DNA of 64,000 bases, taken from contig NZ_FNQY01000021.1 of assembly GCF_900107765.1 (NCBI RefSeq), forward strand, positions 1-64,000. The letters are read 5' to 3'. The DNA comes from Arachidicoccus rhizosphaerae. GTDB taxonomy: Bacteria > Bacteroidota > Bacteroidia > Chitinophagales > Chitinophagaceae. The position numbers were made by a program, and so were the translations under genes. Numbering within the stretch: position 1 is the stretch's first letter; each line of letters opens with the position of its first letter. This document shows positions 50,211 through 58,723 of this stretch, in pieces. A model generated the notes under the pieces. The model ran no database searches, was not told the DNA's origin, and was given only the letters and a program-made list of their open reading frames with translations.

Positions 50211-51779
50211 ATGATTCAAAAACTGCAACCATACTATAAAAAAGCTATTAGGACATCCTTATTGACTCAAGATAGATTATCTAAAAAATGGTACCATTTA
50301 TTTTCTGTAATAGAATTATTCACAGAGGATGAATATGTTTATAAGATTCCAAACAGTGATTGGATAGAAGGGTGTATAAGAGCCAAACAGTCAAAATTAG
50401 AAGAATATTCATTGTATCTTTCAATTGATGAAATAGTTTCTTTTGATGAGGCTTTAAAGGCTTTTGAAAAACCGTTTGAAAACTTTTTCATTGACGGACA
50501 AAAAATATCTTTCGTTAATTCATCTTTTGTAAAAGAACCATCTGGAAATTATCCTTTAGTTTTCGCTTCTAACTTCTACACAGACAAAGGTATTGCTTCA
50601 ATCCTTCCAAAAAGAAAGTCAGGTTTATTGGTTTGGTGTCAAATTGACAACCAACGAAAAACCGACAATAAATTTATTTCTGCAAGTGTAACAAAGGAAA
50701 TGTCAGCAATGCAAGAGCTAACTATGGAGTGGTTAGGTTTTGACATTTTACAAAAAAGAGAGCACATAGGAAACATCTACCTATCTGCACCAAATCCATA
50801 TTTCAGAGAAGTAGAAATGTCTCTTTCTACCGACCCAATGGGTGTGTTTTATAAAATACTAACGCGCAAAAATAATTTTGAGCCACTAAAATTCAGAATT
50901 ATAGATAAGCATGGAGGTGCAATAGCATTGGACAAAACCATTGAAATAACAAAGCAAGTAGACCTTATTGAACTTCCGCACGAACCTCACTTATTTGAAC
51001 TAAGAATATACAATCAAGATAATGACTTGATTGCTATTCACGAGCCTGCGACTTTTCTACGAAGCATTCAATTTGGAATGTCTATAAAACAAGCTGATTT
51101 TCAGGTCAAAGTAGAAACAGAAAAAGGAAACAAAGAATTTATGGTAGAAAAATTTTCTAAACAGAAGCCTAATATTATAGGTAAAACAAAGGATTTCGCC
51201 CCTGAATATTATTTCCAAAACGCAGACAAAGAGAGACAACACATAGAACTTGCCCAACGCAAAGAATTCATTTTTTATCCGGGAGCAAAAGAGGAAGCCG
51301 AAAAAACAAAACTGAAAGAAAATGCAAAATCTATAATTAGAGAAATCATAAACAACGCTAACGATACTTGCTATTTATGTGACCCATATTTTAGCAGTAT
51401 GGACATTGTTGAATTTGCATTTCAAATTAAAAATTCAGGAGTTAAAATAAATATACTTAACAGTAAAGAAGCCGTTTCAAAAGAAGAAGCTAAAAAAATA
51501 GCAACCGTAATAAACGAATACAACAGCAAACCATTTGGAAAAATTGAAGTTCGAATTCTTAGAGGCAACAGCATTCTCCACGATCGATTTATAGTTACTG
51601 ATAAAAACGTCTGGTTCATAGGAAGTTCATTCAATGAGTTTGGAAATAGAGCATCATGCATAGCCAAAATTCCAGACTCTTCAGGTAAACTCATCATCAA
51701 AGAGATTGAAAAATGGTATAATTCAGATGAGTTTTCTCAAAATATTATAGACTTTACAAAAGAAACAGAAAATGGCTAA
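50211..51779 (+). CDS. Large protein with C-terminal PLD-like HDR domain, possible nuclease
   Basis: The 522-residue protein is AT-rich in its coding sequence. Residues 1 to about 340 are of a type I cannot place firmly; from memory they recall proteins annotated as VPA1262 family (GNIYLSAPNPYFRE). The C-terminal part has CDPYFSSMDIVEF (Asp391) and LHDRFIVTDKNVWFIGSSFN: His457, Arg459 and Asp464 give H-x-R-x4-D, a variant of the H-x-K-x4-D phospholipase D motif with Lys replaced by Arg. Only one such motif is present, so a dimer would be needed to form one active site, as in single-motif PLD nucleases. It overlaps the next gene by eight bases. No signal peptide. The nuclease role is inference. 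Confidence 0.85.
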   Translation: MIQKLQPYYKKAIRTSLLTQDRLSKKWYHLFSVIELFTEDEYVYKIPNSDWIEGCIRAKQSKLEEYSLYLSIDEIVSFDEALKAFEKPFENFFIDGQKISFVNSSFVKEPSGNYPLVFASNFYTDKGIASILPKRKSGLLVWCQIDNQRKTDNKFISASVTKEMSAMQELTMEWLGFDILQKREHIGNIYLSAPNPYFREVEMSLSTDPMGVFYKILTRKNNFEPLKFRIIDKHGGAIALDKTIEITKQVDLIELPHEPHLFELRIYNQDNDLIAIHEPATFLRSIQFGMSIKQADFQVKVETEKGNKEFMVEKFSKQKPNIIGKTKDFAPEYYFQNADKERQHIELAQRKEFIFYPGAKEEAEKTKLKENAKSIIREIINNANDTCYLCDPYFSSMDIVEFAFQIKNSGVKINILNSKEAVSKEEAKKIATVINEYNSKPFGKIEVRILRGNSILHDRFIVTDKNVWFIGSSFNEFGNRASCIAKIPDSSGKLIIKEIEKWYNSDEFSQNIIDFTKETENG

Positions 51780-52368
51780 TATTTTTTTGACAAATTCTGA
51801 AAATACCGCACTTAGAATGCACGAGTGTGGGGAGGGTGAATACTGGTTTTACCATAAAGGTTCTTTCCCAAATGACAATCCTCTTTTGTATCAAGAGTTG
51901 ATTGATAACGCCAATAGTCAAATAGTTATTTGGGATCCGTATTTTAATGTAAATCCTCCAAAAAATGAAGACCAAAATATCTTTGCTAATATAAAAAATG
52001 ATATTACTATTAAAATATTAGTTTATAGGTCATTTCAAAATAATAGGAATTATTTGAACGATGTTAAAAATACTTTAAAAGTCGTTATTCCACCTGATAA
52101 GGATTGTAGGTTTGGTATGAGATTTATAAATGGCGATGACACTCATAATCAAGGAGGTCGCTTTTTTCATGACAGATTTTTAATTATTGATAACAATGAT
52201 GTTTTTTTAATTGGAAGTTCTGTTGGTTATCATATTAAGCCGGAACTATCAACAGGAATCTTTAAAGTGTCTAACAATGAAACAAAAGGTTTCATTAAAT
52301 CAATTTTCAAACACTATTGGGATAATTCTACAAAGCACGAAATTCCACTGACCTTTTTACACCTTTAA
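51772..52368 (+). CDS. Small PLD-like HDR protein
   Basis: The 198-residue protein has the same two signatures as its upstream neighbour: IVIWDPYFNVNP (Asp55) and FFHDRFLIIDNNDVFLIGSSVGY, with His133, Arg135 and Asp140 as H-x-R-x4-D. The rest matches only in general layout. Its start overlaps the stop of the upstream gene (ATGGCTAA), so the two are translated together and could form a heterodimer in which each supplies half of a PLD-type active site. It lacks the long N-terminal part of the neighbour. No signal peptide or membrane segment. Confidence 0.83.
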   Translation: MANIFLTNSENTALRMHECGEGEYWFYHKGSFPNDNPLLYQELIDNANSQIVIWDPYFNVNPPKNEDQNIFANIKNDITIKILVYRSFQNNRNYLNDVKNTLKVVIPPDKDCRFGMRFINGDDTHNQGGRFFHDRFLIIDNNDVFLIGSSVGYHIKPELSTGIFKVSNNETKGFIKSIFKHYWDNSTKHEIPLTFLHL

Positions 52369-52371
52369 ATA

Positions 52372-54339
52372 ATGAATAAAGAAATTTTTTATAATTATGA
52401 TTGTTACGCTCTTGAGCGAATATACCCTGAACGCAAATTTGTTGAAATTTTAGAACAAATTTCATCGCTGAATGACTCTATAAAGCCATTCATAAGTAAT
52501 GTTACCGACTTGTTGCACACATCAATCAAAGATGATAAAAATATAGAAATTACAGAAATTGTTTCACCAAACATAGACGAAGAATTAGAAAAAAAATTAG
52601 CAGACAGTCCACTTTATACTTCGTATAAATCTCATTCAGAAAAAAGCTTATCGAAATTTGTTTTCAATAAATTTTTAAGAAGAATATTCAAAAAGGACGG
52701 TCACAATAACGAAACTCACGTTATTCAAGATTACATTCATTCGTGGTTAGAGAAAAATTTAGCTATAAACATTGTTCAAGATTCACGCTTTAGTTCTTTA
52801 GAGGTACTAAAATCGTTATTGGATAAAACCGAAATGCTTCACGGTTTTTATGTTGACTTAATTAAAAATATCCCAACTGAATGGATTTTAAGTAACAAAG
52901 ACGAATGGATAAATGTAAATGTTAGTCCTGATAAATTGCTTGATAATATTAGGACGTTTGACAAAGAATTTGTCAATGGATATGAGAGTTCTTTATCAAA
53001 ACTATCAAAAGAAAATCTTTGGAATTTTGTTCAAGAAGCAACAGGTAATTCGGATTATATGATGTTGAACCGCGAGTTTAGCTTTATATCTTCCGTTCTG
53101 ATTAGAAAAGACATTTCTCTTTGGATTGAATTTTGGGATAATCTGAAACTTCCCGCAATTCAAGATTGTGTGTTTATGTCCTCGTTGAATTTTGTACCAC
53201 AAGAATATTTACAATTGGTTTCTATACTTACAGATGAAAAAACATCTGTAAAATCTGACTTGAAAGTTCTCTTGTTTATTGTTGCTCAAAATTATTTTGA
53301 AGCATCAAATAAATTGACGGAACGCTTTTCTATCTATGAAGATTTAGAAAGAAAAAATGAAAGAAACCAACAGTTTTTTGAGAAAGGAATTAAGCAACAA
53401 AAAAAATGGCTTGAAGAAAAGAAAAAGAACTATAAGGCTCTAATCCAATCTTTGAAGAAAAAGCTATCAAATTCGGAAATTGAAGATTGGATTTTTAGTT
53501 ACCGACCAAGAACAAATAACTGTCAATATAGACCAAACGATATTTACAATTTAGAAATAAAGTTATTGACGGAGGTTTACAAAGAAAAATGTGTTGAATT
53601 TTTGAGTTTAGATTTGCAATCATTCAATTTACAAAAGTTCAATTTTTATGTAGAAGTAATCAAAGACAAAGAAGACAAAAAAAATGCGTCAACTTTACTT
53701 GGGGCAATGGTAATTTATATCTCCTCCGATAAATTCTATTGGGATAAAACTTATGTAGAGCCATATTGGTCTGCATTAAAAGGCTTAGGATTTATAATAG
53801 GTCAACAAGAAAAACCTATTGAAAAGGCAAAAGAGTTAATAAATAAATTTAAAATAATTCATCAAGGTTGGAATCCATATAAAATTGACTATAAGCTATT
53901 AACGAAGGAAACTTTTATTTATTCGGGTATTTCATTGCTGCTTGAAAATGAATCAGCATTCAATAACAACAATGATAAAGAAATCTTTTTCAAAGAATTA
54001 TTAAGTCATATTTTAATCCAAGACAGATATTCTCAGGTCGACAATTCAGAATATTATCAAATGCCATTACATTTATTATTTTTAGTTGCCAATCAAATAC
54101 TTCCATCTATTAAAGAATATTATGAGTTAGAACTTATTAATAATTATGATAACCTGTATTCTCTTTTATCTGTTTTATCAAGTGAAGAAAAACCTATTTG
54201 TGATACCTCTAAAAAATTAATAAGTGAACGGCTTGATAAAGAATTTTTTGTAGAAAAAAAGCAGTTCAGTAATCGTAGCCAAAAAGATAAAGTACAAGAG
54301 TTAGAGAAGATGATAGAGCTGTTAAACATTGAAAATTAA
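52372..54339 (+). CDS. Large protein of unknown function, third gene of the PLD operon
   Basis: The 655-residue protein starts three bases after the previous stop, so it belongs to the same operon. It is not recognised. It is mostly helical by composition, without signal peptide or membrane segments. A Lys/Glu-rich, probably coiled-coil stretch lies at about residues 335-385 (KNERNQQFFEKGIKQQ, KKNYKALIQSLKKKL). No P-loop, nuclease or HTH motif was seen. Fixed partnership with two PLD-like proteins suggests a sensor, scaffold or target-recognition role. The coding sequence is AT-rich like its neighbours, unlike the genes outside the island. Confidence 0.85.
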   Translation: MNKEIFYNYDCYALERIYPERKFVEILEQISSLNDSIKPFISNVTDLLHTSIKDDKNIEITEIVSPNIDEELEKKLADSPLYTSYKSHSEKSLSKFVFNKFLRRIFKKDGHNNETHVIQDYIHSWLEKNLAINIVQDSRFSSLEVLKSLLDKTEMLHGFYVDLIKNIPTEWILSNKDEWINVNVSPDKLLDNIRTFDKEFVNGYESSLSKLSKENLWNFVQEATGNSDYMMLNREFSFISSVLIRKDISLWIEFWDNLKLPAIQDCVFMSSLNFVPQEYLQLVSILTDEKTSVKSDLKVLLFIVAQNYFEASNKLTERFSIYEDLERKNERNQQFFEKGIKQQKKWLEEKKKNYKALIQSLKKKLSNSEIEDWIFSYRPRTNNCQYRPNDIYNLEIKLLTEVYKEKCVEFLSLDLQSFNLQKFNFYVEVIKDKEDKKNASTLLGAMVIYISSDKFYWDKTYVEPYWSALKGLGFIIGQQEKPIEKAKELINKFKIIHQGWNPYKIDYKLLTKETFIYSGISLLLENESAFNNNNDKEIFFKELLSHILIQDRYSQVDNSEYYQMPLHLLFLVANQILPSIKEYYELELINNYDNLYSLLSVLSSEEKPICDTSKKLISERLDKEFFVEKKQFSNRSQKDKVQELEKMIELLNIEN

Positions 54340-54378
54340 CAGTTTTTGATAAGAAATATTAAAAAGAAATTTCTTATT

Positions 54379-54416
54379 AAGAAACAGCCAACTGTTTTAG
54401 CAGTGGGCTGTTTCTT
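54379..54416 (+). terminator. Terminator of the PLD operon
   Basis: AAGAAACAGCC and GGCTGTTTCTT form a perfect 11-bp stem with a 16-base loop, 40 bases after the last stop codon of the operon. The symmetric A and T flanks could let it act in both directions. Confidence 0.85.
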
Positions 54417-54451
54417 TAATTGACGATACGGTTACAGTTTCACACAATCAG

Positions 54452-54522
54452 CTAACACTGATAGTTATATTCCAACACCTTGCGAATATCGCTTTCACGG
54501 AAAAGGATTTTCCGTTTTCGTT
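54452..54522 (-). pseudogene. C-terminal remnant of an excisionase-like HTH protein
   Basis: The minus strand reads RKRKILFRESDIRKVLEYNY and ends QC-stop at 54452. This is the typical end of the small helix-turn-helix proteins (HTH_17/excisionase type) carried by Bacteroidota integrative elements. An in-frame stop lies immediately upstream, so only about 22 codons survive. It marks the right part of the same island as the broken integrase. Confidence 0.55.
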
Positions 54523-54844
54523 ACCTGACTTTTTTGATAATCTTTATAAAAGCTTCGTATTCAGTCGATACAGCTTTTCCCTGAAAACTTTAAAATAAAA
54601 TCAGGGATTTTGCTTCATCTTAAAGAGATTCTGTTTATAAAAGTCATTGCTTCTAAAGGACCTTTGCCCTGAAAATGATGCCGCTAAAACCCTGCTGCCC
54701 GCAACCGGCTTATCTGTCAGTGATATTTGCCTGTAGCTTAGGATTCCAATATCCCCAGTCCTTCCTGCAGCTCTTTAAAAACCGGACTAAAACCTCTCCT
54801 GCTAACGCTAGAGACTCCTTTATAAAAGCGAAGTTTCTACGGTT
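54523..54844. other. Non-coding gap of about 322 bases
   Basis: No gene is supported. The stretch lies between the HTH remnant and the response regulator gene (both minus strand). The right boundary of the island is probably here, but no direct repeat with the left side was found by eye. Confidence 0.35.
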
Positions 54845-55552
54845 TTATATATTCCAGTACCGGTCTAAAAAGTCATTGCGGTAGATGTCTCCCAGCGGTA
54901 TGGCTGTATTTGCTATATAGACATTATGGTTGTCAAAGGAGTCTACATGTTCCAGATTGACAATAAAAGACTTACTGACCCTGATGAAGGATTCTGAGGG
55001 CATTTTCAGATGGATATTTTTCAGGTTCAAAGCCGTAATCAGCTTTTGATGGGGTGTAAAGATCATGGTATAGTCTTTCAGGCCTTCTATATAAAGTATA
55101 TCCCGGAATTTTACTTTATGGTACCTTCTGTCTGCCTTGATAAAAAGATAATCGCTGTTATTGCCTTCCACGGTGTTCTGCAGGGCAGCATCTGACAACA
55201 TTTTCTTATAGAGCGTGGCCTTGCGGATGGCTTTTTCCAGCCGGAGTTTATCAATGGGTTTTAACAGATAATCAATGGCGTCCAGCTCATAGCTTTTAAG
55301 GGCATACTGAGGGTAGGCGGTCGTAAAGATTACCAGGCTTTCTTTGGGAATATGGCTGGCAAATTCCAGCCCGGTTAAACCGGGCATCTGTATATCTAAA
55401 AACAGCAGGTCTGCCTGGTGCGTTTTAAGGAACTCCATGGCACTATTGGCATTGGAGAACTTGCCGGTGACTTCAAGGGTAGATACCTCCCGAATCAGGC
55501 TCTCCATTTCATCTCGGGCCAGCGGTTCATCGTCTATTATAATGCAGTTCAT
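54845..55552 (-). CDS. LytTR-family response regulator
   Basis: The 235-residue protein has a receiver domain (IIIDDEPLARDEM, phosphoacceptor Asp53 in LLFLDIQMPGLTG, a Thr-containing TTAYPQYAL, Lys in LKPIDKLRL) and a C-terminal LytTR DNA-binding domain (DRRYHKVKFRDILYIEGLKDY, FIRVSKSFIVNLEHVDSF). Its start overlaps the histidine kinase stop by four bases. It probably controls the outer-membrane protein gene divergent from the kinase, through the CTACCAA repeats at 56653-56761. Confidence 0.95.
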   Translation of the reverse strand: MNCIIIDDEPLARDEMESLIREVSTLEVTGKFSNANSAMEFLKTHQADLLFLDIQMPGLTGLEFASHIPKESLVIFTTAYPQYALKSYELDAIDYLLKPIDKLRLEKAIRKATLYKKMLSDAALQNTVEGNNSDYLFIKADRRYHKVKFRDILYIEGLKDYTMIFTPHQKLITALNLKNIHLKMPSESFIRVSKSFIVNLEHVDSFDNHNVYIANTAIPLGDIYRNDFLDRYWNI

Positions 55553-56634
55553 AAGGGAATGGTTAAGTCTACTAAAAACTCGGTGGCAGTGGAGGTGATC
55601 TGAAGGGTATGCCTGTCCTGATAGAGCAGGCTGAGCCTTCTTTTTATATTGGCCAGCCCGAGCCCGCCATATTTGCCCCGGCTGGGCATATTGCCTAAAT
55701 CATGGGTATTCAGGCAAATAAAATGGAGCTGCTCCTGATCTTTTTGTGTAATATGTATGGTGATGCGCTCCGGGCGCCCTTGGATATCCGCACTGTATTT
55801 GATGGCATTTTCTATAAAGGTGGTAAACAGATTGGGCGGCAGTTGAATGCTATTTTGGGCCTTTAGGGGGATATCCGTCTGTAAATCAATATTCAGATGG
55901 TCCCGGCGGAGCTTTTCCAGTTCGGATAGATTAGACAGAAAATGAAGCTCCGAGCTCAGCGTGGTCTTATTATCTCCGTTTTCGTAGAGCTGGTATCTCA
56001 GAAAATCGGAAAGCTTAAGTATCACCGTGGAGGCTTTGGCCGGATCAATCCTGATTAAAGCCTTCACGTTATTGAGCATATTAAAGAGGAAATGGGGATT
56101 GATCTGATTTCTGAGTTCACTCAGCTCCATTTGCAGGGTCAGATTGCTGAGCTCCGTAATCGTTTCCCGGTCTTGGGTCCACCGGCCGAATAACTTGATG
56201 GTGGTCGTCATAAAAATAATGGAAATGGTAATAATTATACCGGTGCCGATGCTCATATCGCTGTTTTCCGGATAATACCGCTGAGCAGCCTCCATATAGG
56301 TGTTGGCGATATAGGAAATGGCCAGAAGCGTTGTGACTACCATAATGGTCAGCAGCAAGAGATAGAGAAAATATCTGGCTTTAAAAAAGAACCGGGGCAC
56401 TAACACATAAATATTGGTATAAATCATTGCCACAAACCAAAAATAGATCAAAAACAACCGCCCGTTATTGAAAATGCCGGGGGCTTTGGGAATCTGCTTT
56501 GCGGTGTAGACAAAAATAAAGAGCATGACCAGAAATAAGGCGTGCCTGAGCACCCTAAACCGCTTGCTGATGATCAGTCGAATGATCTGCTCATTTTTTT
56601 GTTTCTCCGTGTATTGGTAATGGGGTTGAACCAA
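55549..56634 (-). CDS. LytS/YehU-type sensor histidine kinase
   Basis: The 361-residue protein has four hydrophobic membrane segments in the first 150 residues, then the His_kinase domain with LRNQINPHFLFNMLNNVKAL (His181) and an HATPase-type domain (LPPNLFTTFIENAIKYS, GGLGLANIKRRL). It has no separate sensor domain, so the membrane segments probably sense the signal. It phosphorylates the LytTR regulator encoded downstream with a four-base overlap. Confidence 0.94.
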   Translation of the reverse strand: MVQPHYQYTEKQKNEQIIRLIISKRFRVLRHALFLVMLFIFVYTAKQIPKAPGIFNNGRLFLIYFWFVAMIYTNIYVLVPRFFFKARYFLYLLLLTIMVVTTLLAISYIANTYMEAAQRYYPENSDMSIGTGIIITISIIFMTTTIKLFGRWTQDRETITELSNLTLQMELSELRNQINPHFLFNMLNNVKALIRIDPAKASTVILKLSDFLRYQLYENGDNKTTLSSELHFLSNLSELEKLRRDHLNIDLQTDIPLKAQNSIQLPPNLFTTFIENAIKYSADIQGRPERITIHITQKDQEQLHFICLNTHDLGNMPSRGKYGGLGLANIKRRLSLLYQDRHTLQITSTATEFLVDLTIPL

Positions 56635-56652
56635 CTCTGATTTTTTTTGATC

Positions 56653-56761
56653 CTACAAAATTAGGCTATTTACCTGCCCGGGACGGCTAAATTCTACCAA
56701 GTACGGCCTTTTTCCTACCAAAACGCCGAAAAAAAACCTCCGAAACGACGCTTGGTAGAAT
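56653..56761. promoter_or_regulatory. CTACCAA repeats, candidate LytTR binding sites
   Basis: CTACAAA (56653-56659), CTACCAA (56694-56700) and CTACCAA (56715-56721) are direct repeats spaced 41 and 21 bases apart, that is about four and two helical turns. ATTCTACCAAG (56691-56701) also recurs inverted as CTTGGTAGAAT at 56751-56761. LytTR proteins bind paired repeats about two turns apart. Confidence 0.6.
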
Positions 56762-56855
56762 TTCTAATGGCTTTAGTCTAAAACCCGCCGTAAAAGCTGC
56801 GGGATAGGATTGTTTTGCATGCTGAAATCTGTACCTCATCCATTAAACATATCGT

Positions 56856-57848
56856 ATGAAACCATTTTTTTTCCTTTTAGCCTTACTACTATTGTCGCCG
56901 TCGGCCTTTCCGCAGTCCAGAGACTCGTCTTCTGCTACGCAGAAATTCACAGCTTACCAGGCGGATAAATTTACCACCAGGCGGACCCTTAATCTTGAAT
57001 TTACCCAGCTGGGCGCCTATGACTTTACGTCCAGGCTCAGGAGCGGCGCAGCGGCGCTCCTGAGAGGCAGGGTCAGCCATATGAGTCAGGCCTCGGCTAA
57101 TATCAATATTAATTTTATCCAGACCAGAAAATGGATCCTTGGCGCCAGTTTTAACTATCATTATACCGGCCTGAAAGCTGACTTTAGTGAACCCGTCACC
57201 GGACCTGATCAAACCGGTAGCATAAGTAATGACTACCACTACCATAACTCCTCTTTGAACCTGACCCGGATTTCCAGGCTATGGAATAAGCCCATGGTCT
57301 ACTACGGCAGTATAGCCGTGGATGGCAGTGAAAAAGGCTTTGAAAGGGTCAAAGGGCTGGCCTCTGCCTCTATGGTCCTAAAAAGTAATGCTGAGACAAA
57401 AATAGCGGTGGGTCTATTTGTAACGGTTGACCGTAGCTCCCAGATTCCGGTCATGCCCGTATTCAGCTATGAGCACAAGTTAGGTGACGGTTACTTGCTG
57501 GATATCGCGCTGCCCAGAAATGTCCTGATCCGTAAACATGTCTTTGGCAATGGCAGGATTTCTCTCGGAACAGAAATCAGCCGTACCAATTTCTATCTCT
57601 ATCATCTGGACAATACCGGTAAAATTTATGAATATAATCAGGGAGATATTAACAACGGCTTTATTTATGAACACCTCCTGTTCAAAGACTTTATACTGAG
57701 TCTCAAAGGCGGTGTCAGAATCAGCCCCAATGCCAGAATCTTTGATCGGGATAAAAGCGTGAGTGATTATATTTTTGAAACGAAACCGGACCCTACCGCT
57801 TATCTGAACCTTGGTATTTCTTTGAATCCTTTTAGGAAAAAAAGGTAG
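56856..57848 (+). CDS. DUF6268-type outer-membrane beta-barrel protein
   Basis: The 330-residue protein has a signal peptide (to about FPQS, residue 21) and alternating hydrophobic strands typical of a barrel (ININFIQTRKWILGASFNYHY, FVTVDRSSQIPVMPVFSYEH, LNLGISLNPF). It matches the DUF6268 family in general layout. Its function is unknown. It is divergent from the LytS/LytTR pair and is the obvious target of that system. Confidence 0.75.
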   Translation: MKPFFFLLALLLLSPSAFPQSRDSSSATQKFTAYQADKFTTRRTLNLEFTQLGAYDFTSRLRSGAAALLRGRVSHMSQASANININFIQTRKWILGASFNYHYTGLKADFSEPVTGPDQTGSISNDYHYHNSSLNLTRISRLWNKPMVYYGSIAVDGSEKGFERVKGLASASMVLKSNAETKIAVGLFVTVDRSSQIPVMPVFSYEHKLGDGYLLDIALPRNVLIRKHVFGNGRISLGTEISRTNFYLYHLDNTGKIYEYNQGDINNGFIYEHLLFKDFILSLKGGVRISPNARIFDRDKSVSDYIFETKPDPTAYLNLGISLNPFRKKR

Positions 57849-57852
57849 AGGG

Positions 57853-57889
57853 CTCTATTTTTATAACAGCTGAATAGAGTAGTCTTTTT
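57853..57889 (+). terminator. Probable terminator after the barrel protein gene
   Basis: CTCTATT and AATAGAG form a 7-bp stem with a 13-base loop, and TCTTTTT follows three bases later. A second A/T-rich inverted repeat directly after it may serve the convergent gene. Confidence 0.5.
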
Positions 57890-57928
57890 ATAAAAAAGGC
57901 TTGGTTTAAAACCTGAACGTAAACCTCA

Positions 57929-58651
57929 TTAATTGAATTTCACCGACCGTTTACCCCATTTATAATGATGGGTCCAGTAGGCAACTTTCATGGATAAAAC
58001 ACCCAGGCCTGCTCCTACCAGGACGTCGCCTAAATAGTGCTTATTATTGGCTATTCGTAGCAGGCCTACGCCGGAGGCAAAGCCGTATGCCGCATAAGGC
58101 ATCCAGGAAAACCGGTCTTTATATTCCTCACTCAGCATGGTCGCGGTAGCGAAAACCTGCAGACTGTGGCCGGAAGGGAATGAATAGTGATTGGAATGAT
58201 CCGGCCGCCATTCATGTATGCTATGTTTGAGGGCAAAACCCGTGGCTGCCACCAGCACTTCCGCCTTGATCAATATAGCGGTACGGTTAAGGATATCCGT
58301 TTTGGATGGTATGCCCACCATATCCAGGCCGTAAGGGATTACGGCCGGAACATATAACAGGTAATTATCTGCAGCTGTCTGAAAATGGGTGAGATGATCC
58401 TTATGAAAGCTAAGCTGCGTATTTTTCATCCCGGAACTTAGATCCAGCAGTACGCCTGAGCCTATCATAGCAGCCGGCGCGTAGAGCTCCTCCATGGAGA
58501 AATCAATCTTAGGTTGTAGGGCCTGTAGGGTTCTACCTGAACCCTGAACCGTGCTATCCTGCGCTGAGAACTGCGCGGATACCGGCAAATAACCAACCAT
58601 AAAAAAACAGACCACCAACCACACCCTTCTGACCATAAAGACTTTTTGCAA
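57929..58651 (-). CDS. PAP2-family phosphatase (membrane or periplasmic), copy 1
   Basis: The 240-residue protein has a signal peptide (PVSAQ) and the three PAP2 motifs: KHSIHEWRP (Lys142, Arg149, Pro150), FPSGHS (159-163) and LRIANNKHYLGD with the catalytic His and Asp. It would dephosphorylate lipid pyrophosphates or phosphatidic acid. It is paralogous to the next gene over its whole length (YAAYGFASGVGLLRIANNKHY against YAAYSLASGTGLLRMANNKHY), so the pair arose by tandem duplication. Alternative start: ATG 58636. Confidence 0.92.
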   Translation of the reverse strand: MQKVFMVRRVWLVVCFFMVGYLPVSAQFSAQDSTVQGSGRTLQALQPKIDFSMEELYAPAAMIGSGVLLDLSSGMKNTQLSFHKDHLTHFQTAADNYLLYVPAVIPYGLDMVGIPSKTDILNRTAILIKAEVLVAATGFALKHSIHEWRPDHSNHYSFPSGHSLQVFATATMLSEEYKDRFSWMPYAAYGFASGVGLLRIANNKHYLGDVLVGAGLGVLSMKVAYWTHHYKWGKRSVKFN

Positions 58652-58723
58652 AGATGCCCCGCTATTATGAAAATAACCTGAACAGACTCTGAATGAAAAA
58701 TGAAGGGGGCAAACAAATTCCTG

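Noticed and set aside
50211-51779. Reading the HDRF motif as a restriction-type PD-(D/E)XK site
   Set aside because: The spacing H-x-R-x4-D followed by IGSS fits the phospholipase D layout better, and no E-x-K pair is present nearby.
48500-54850. Direct repeats that would mark the island's attachment sites
   Set aside because: No repeat longer than chance was found by eye between the left (48500-49150) and right (54420-54850) flanks; a computed comparison would be needed.
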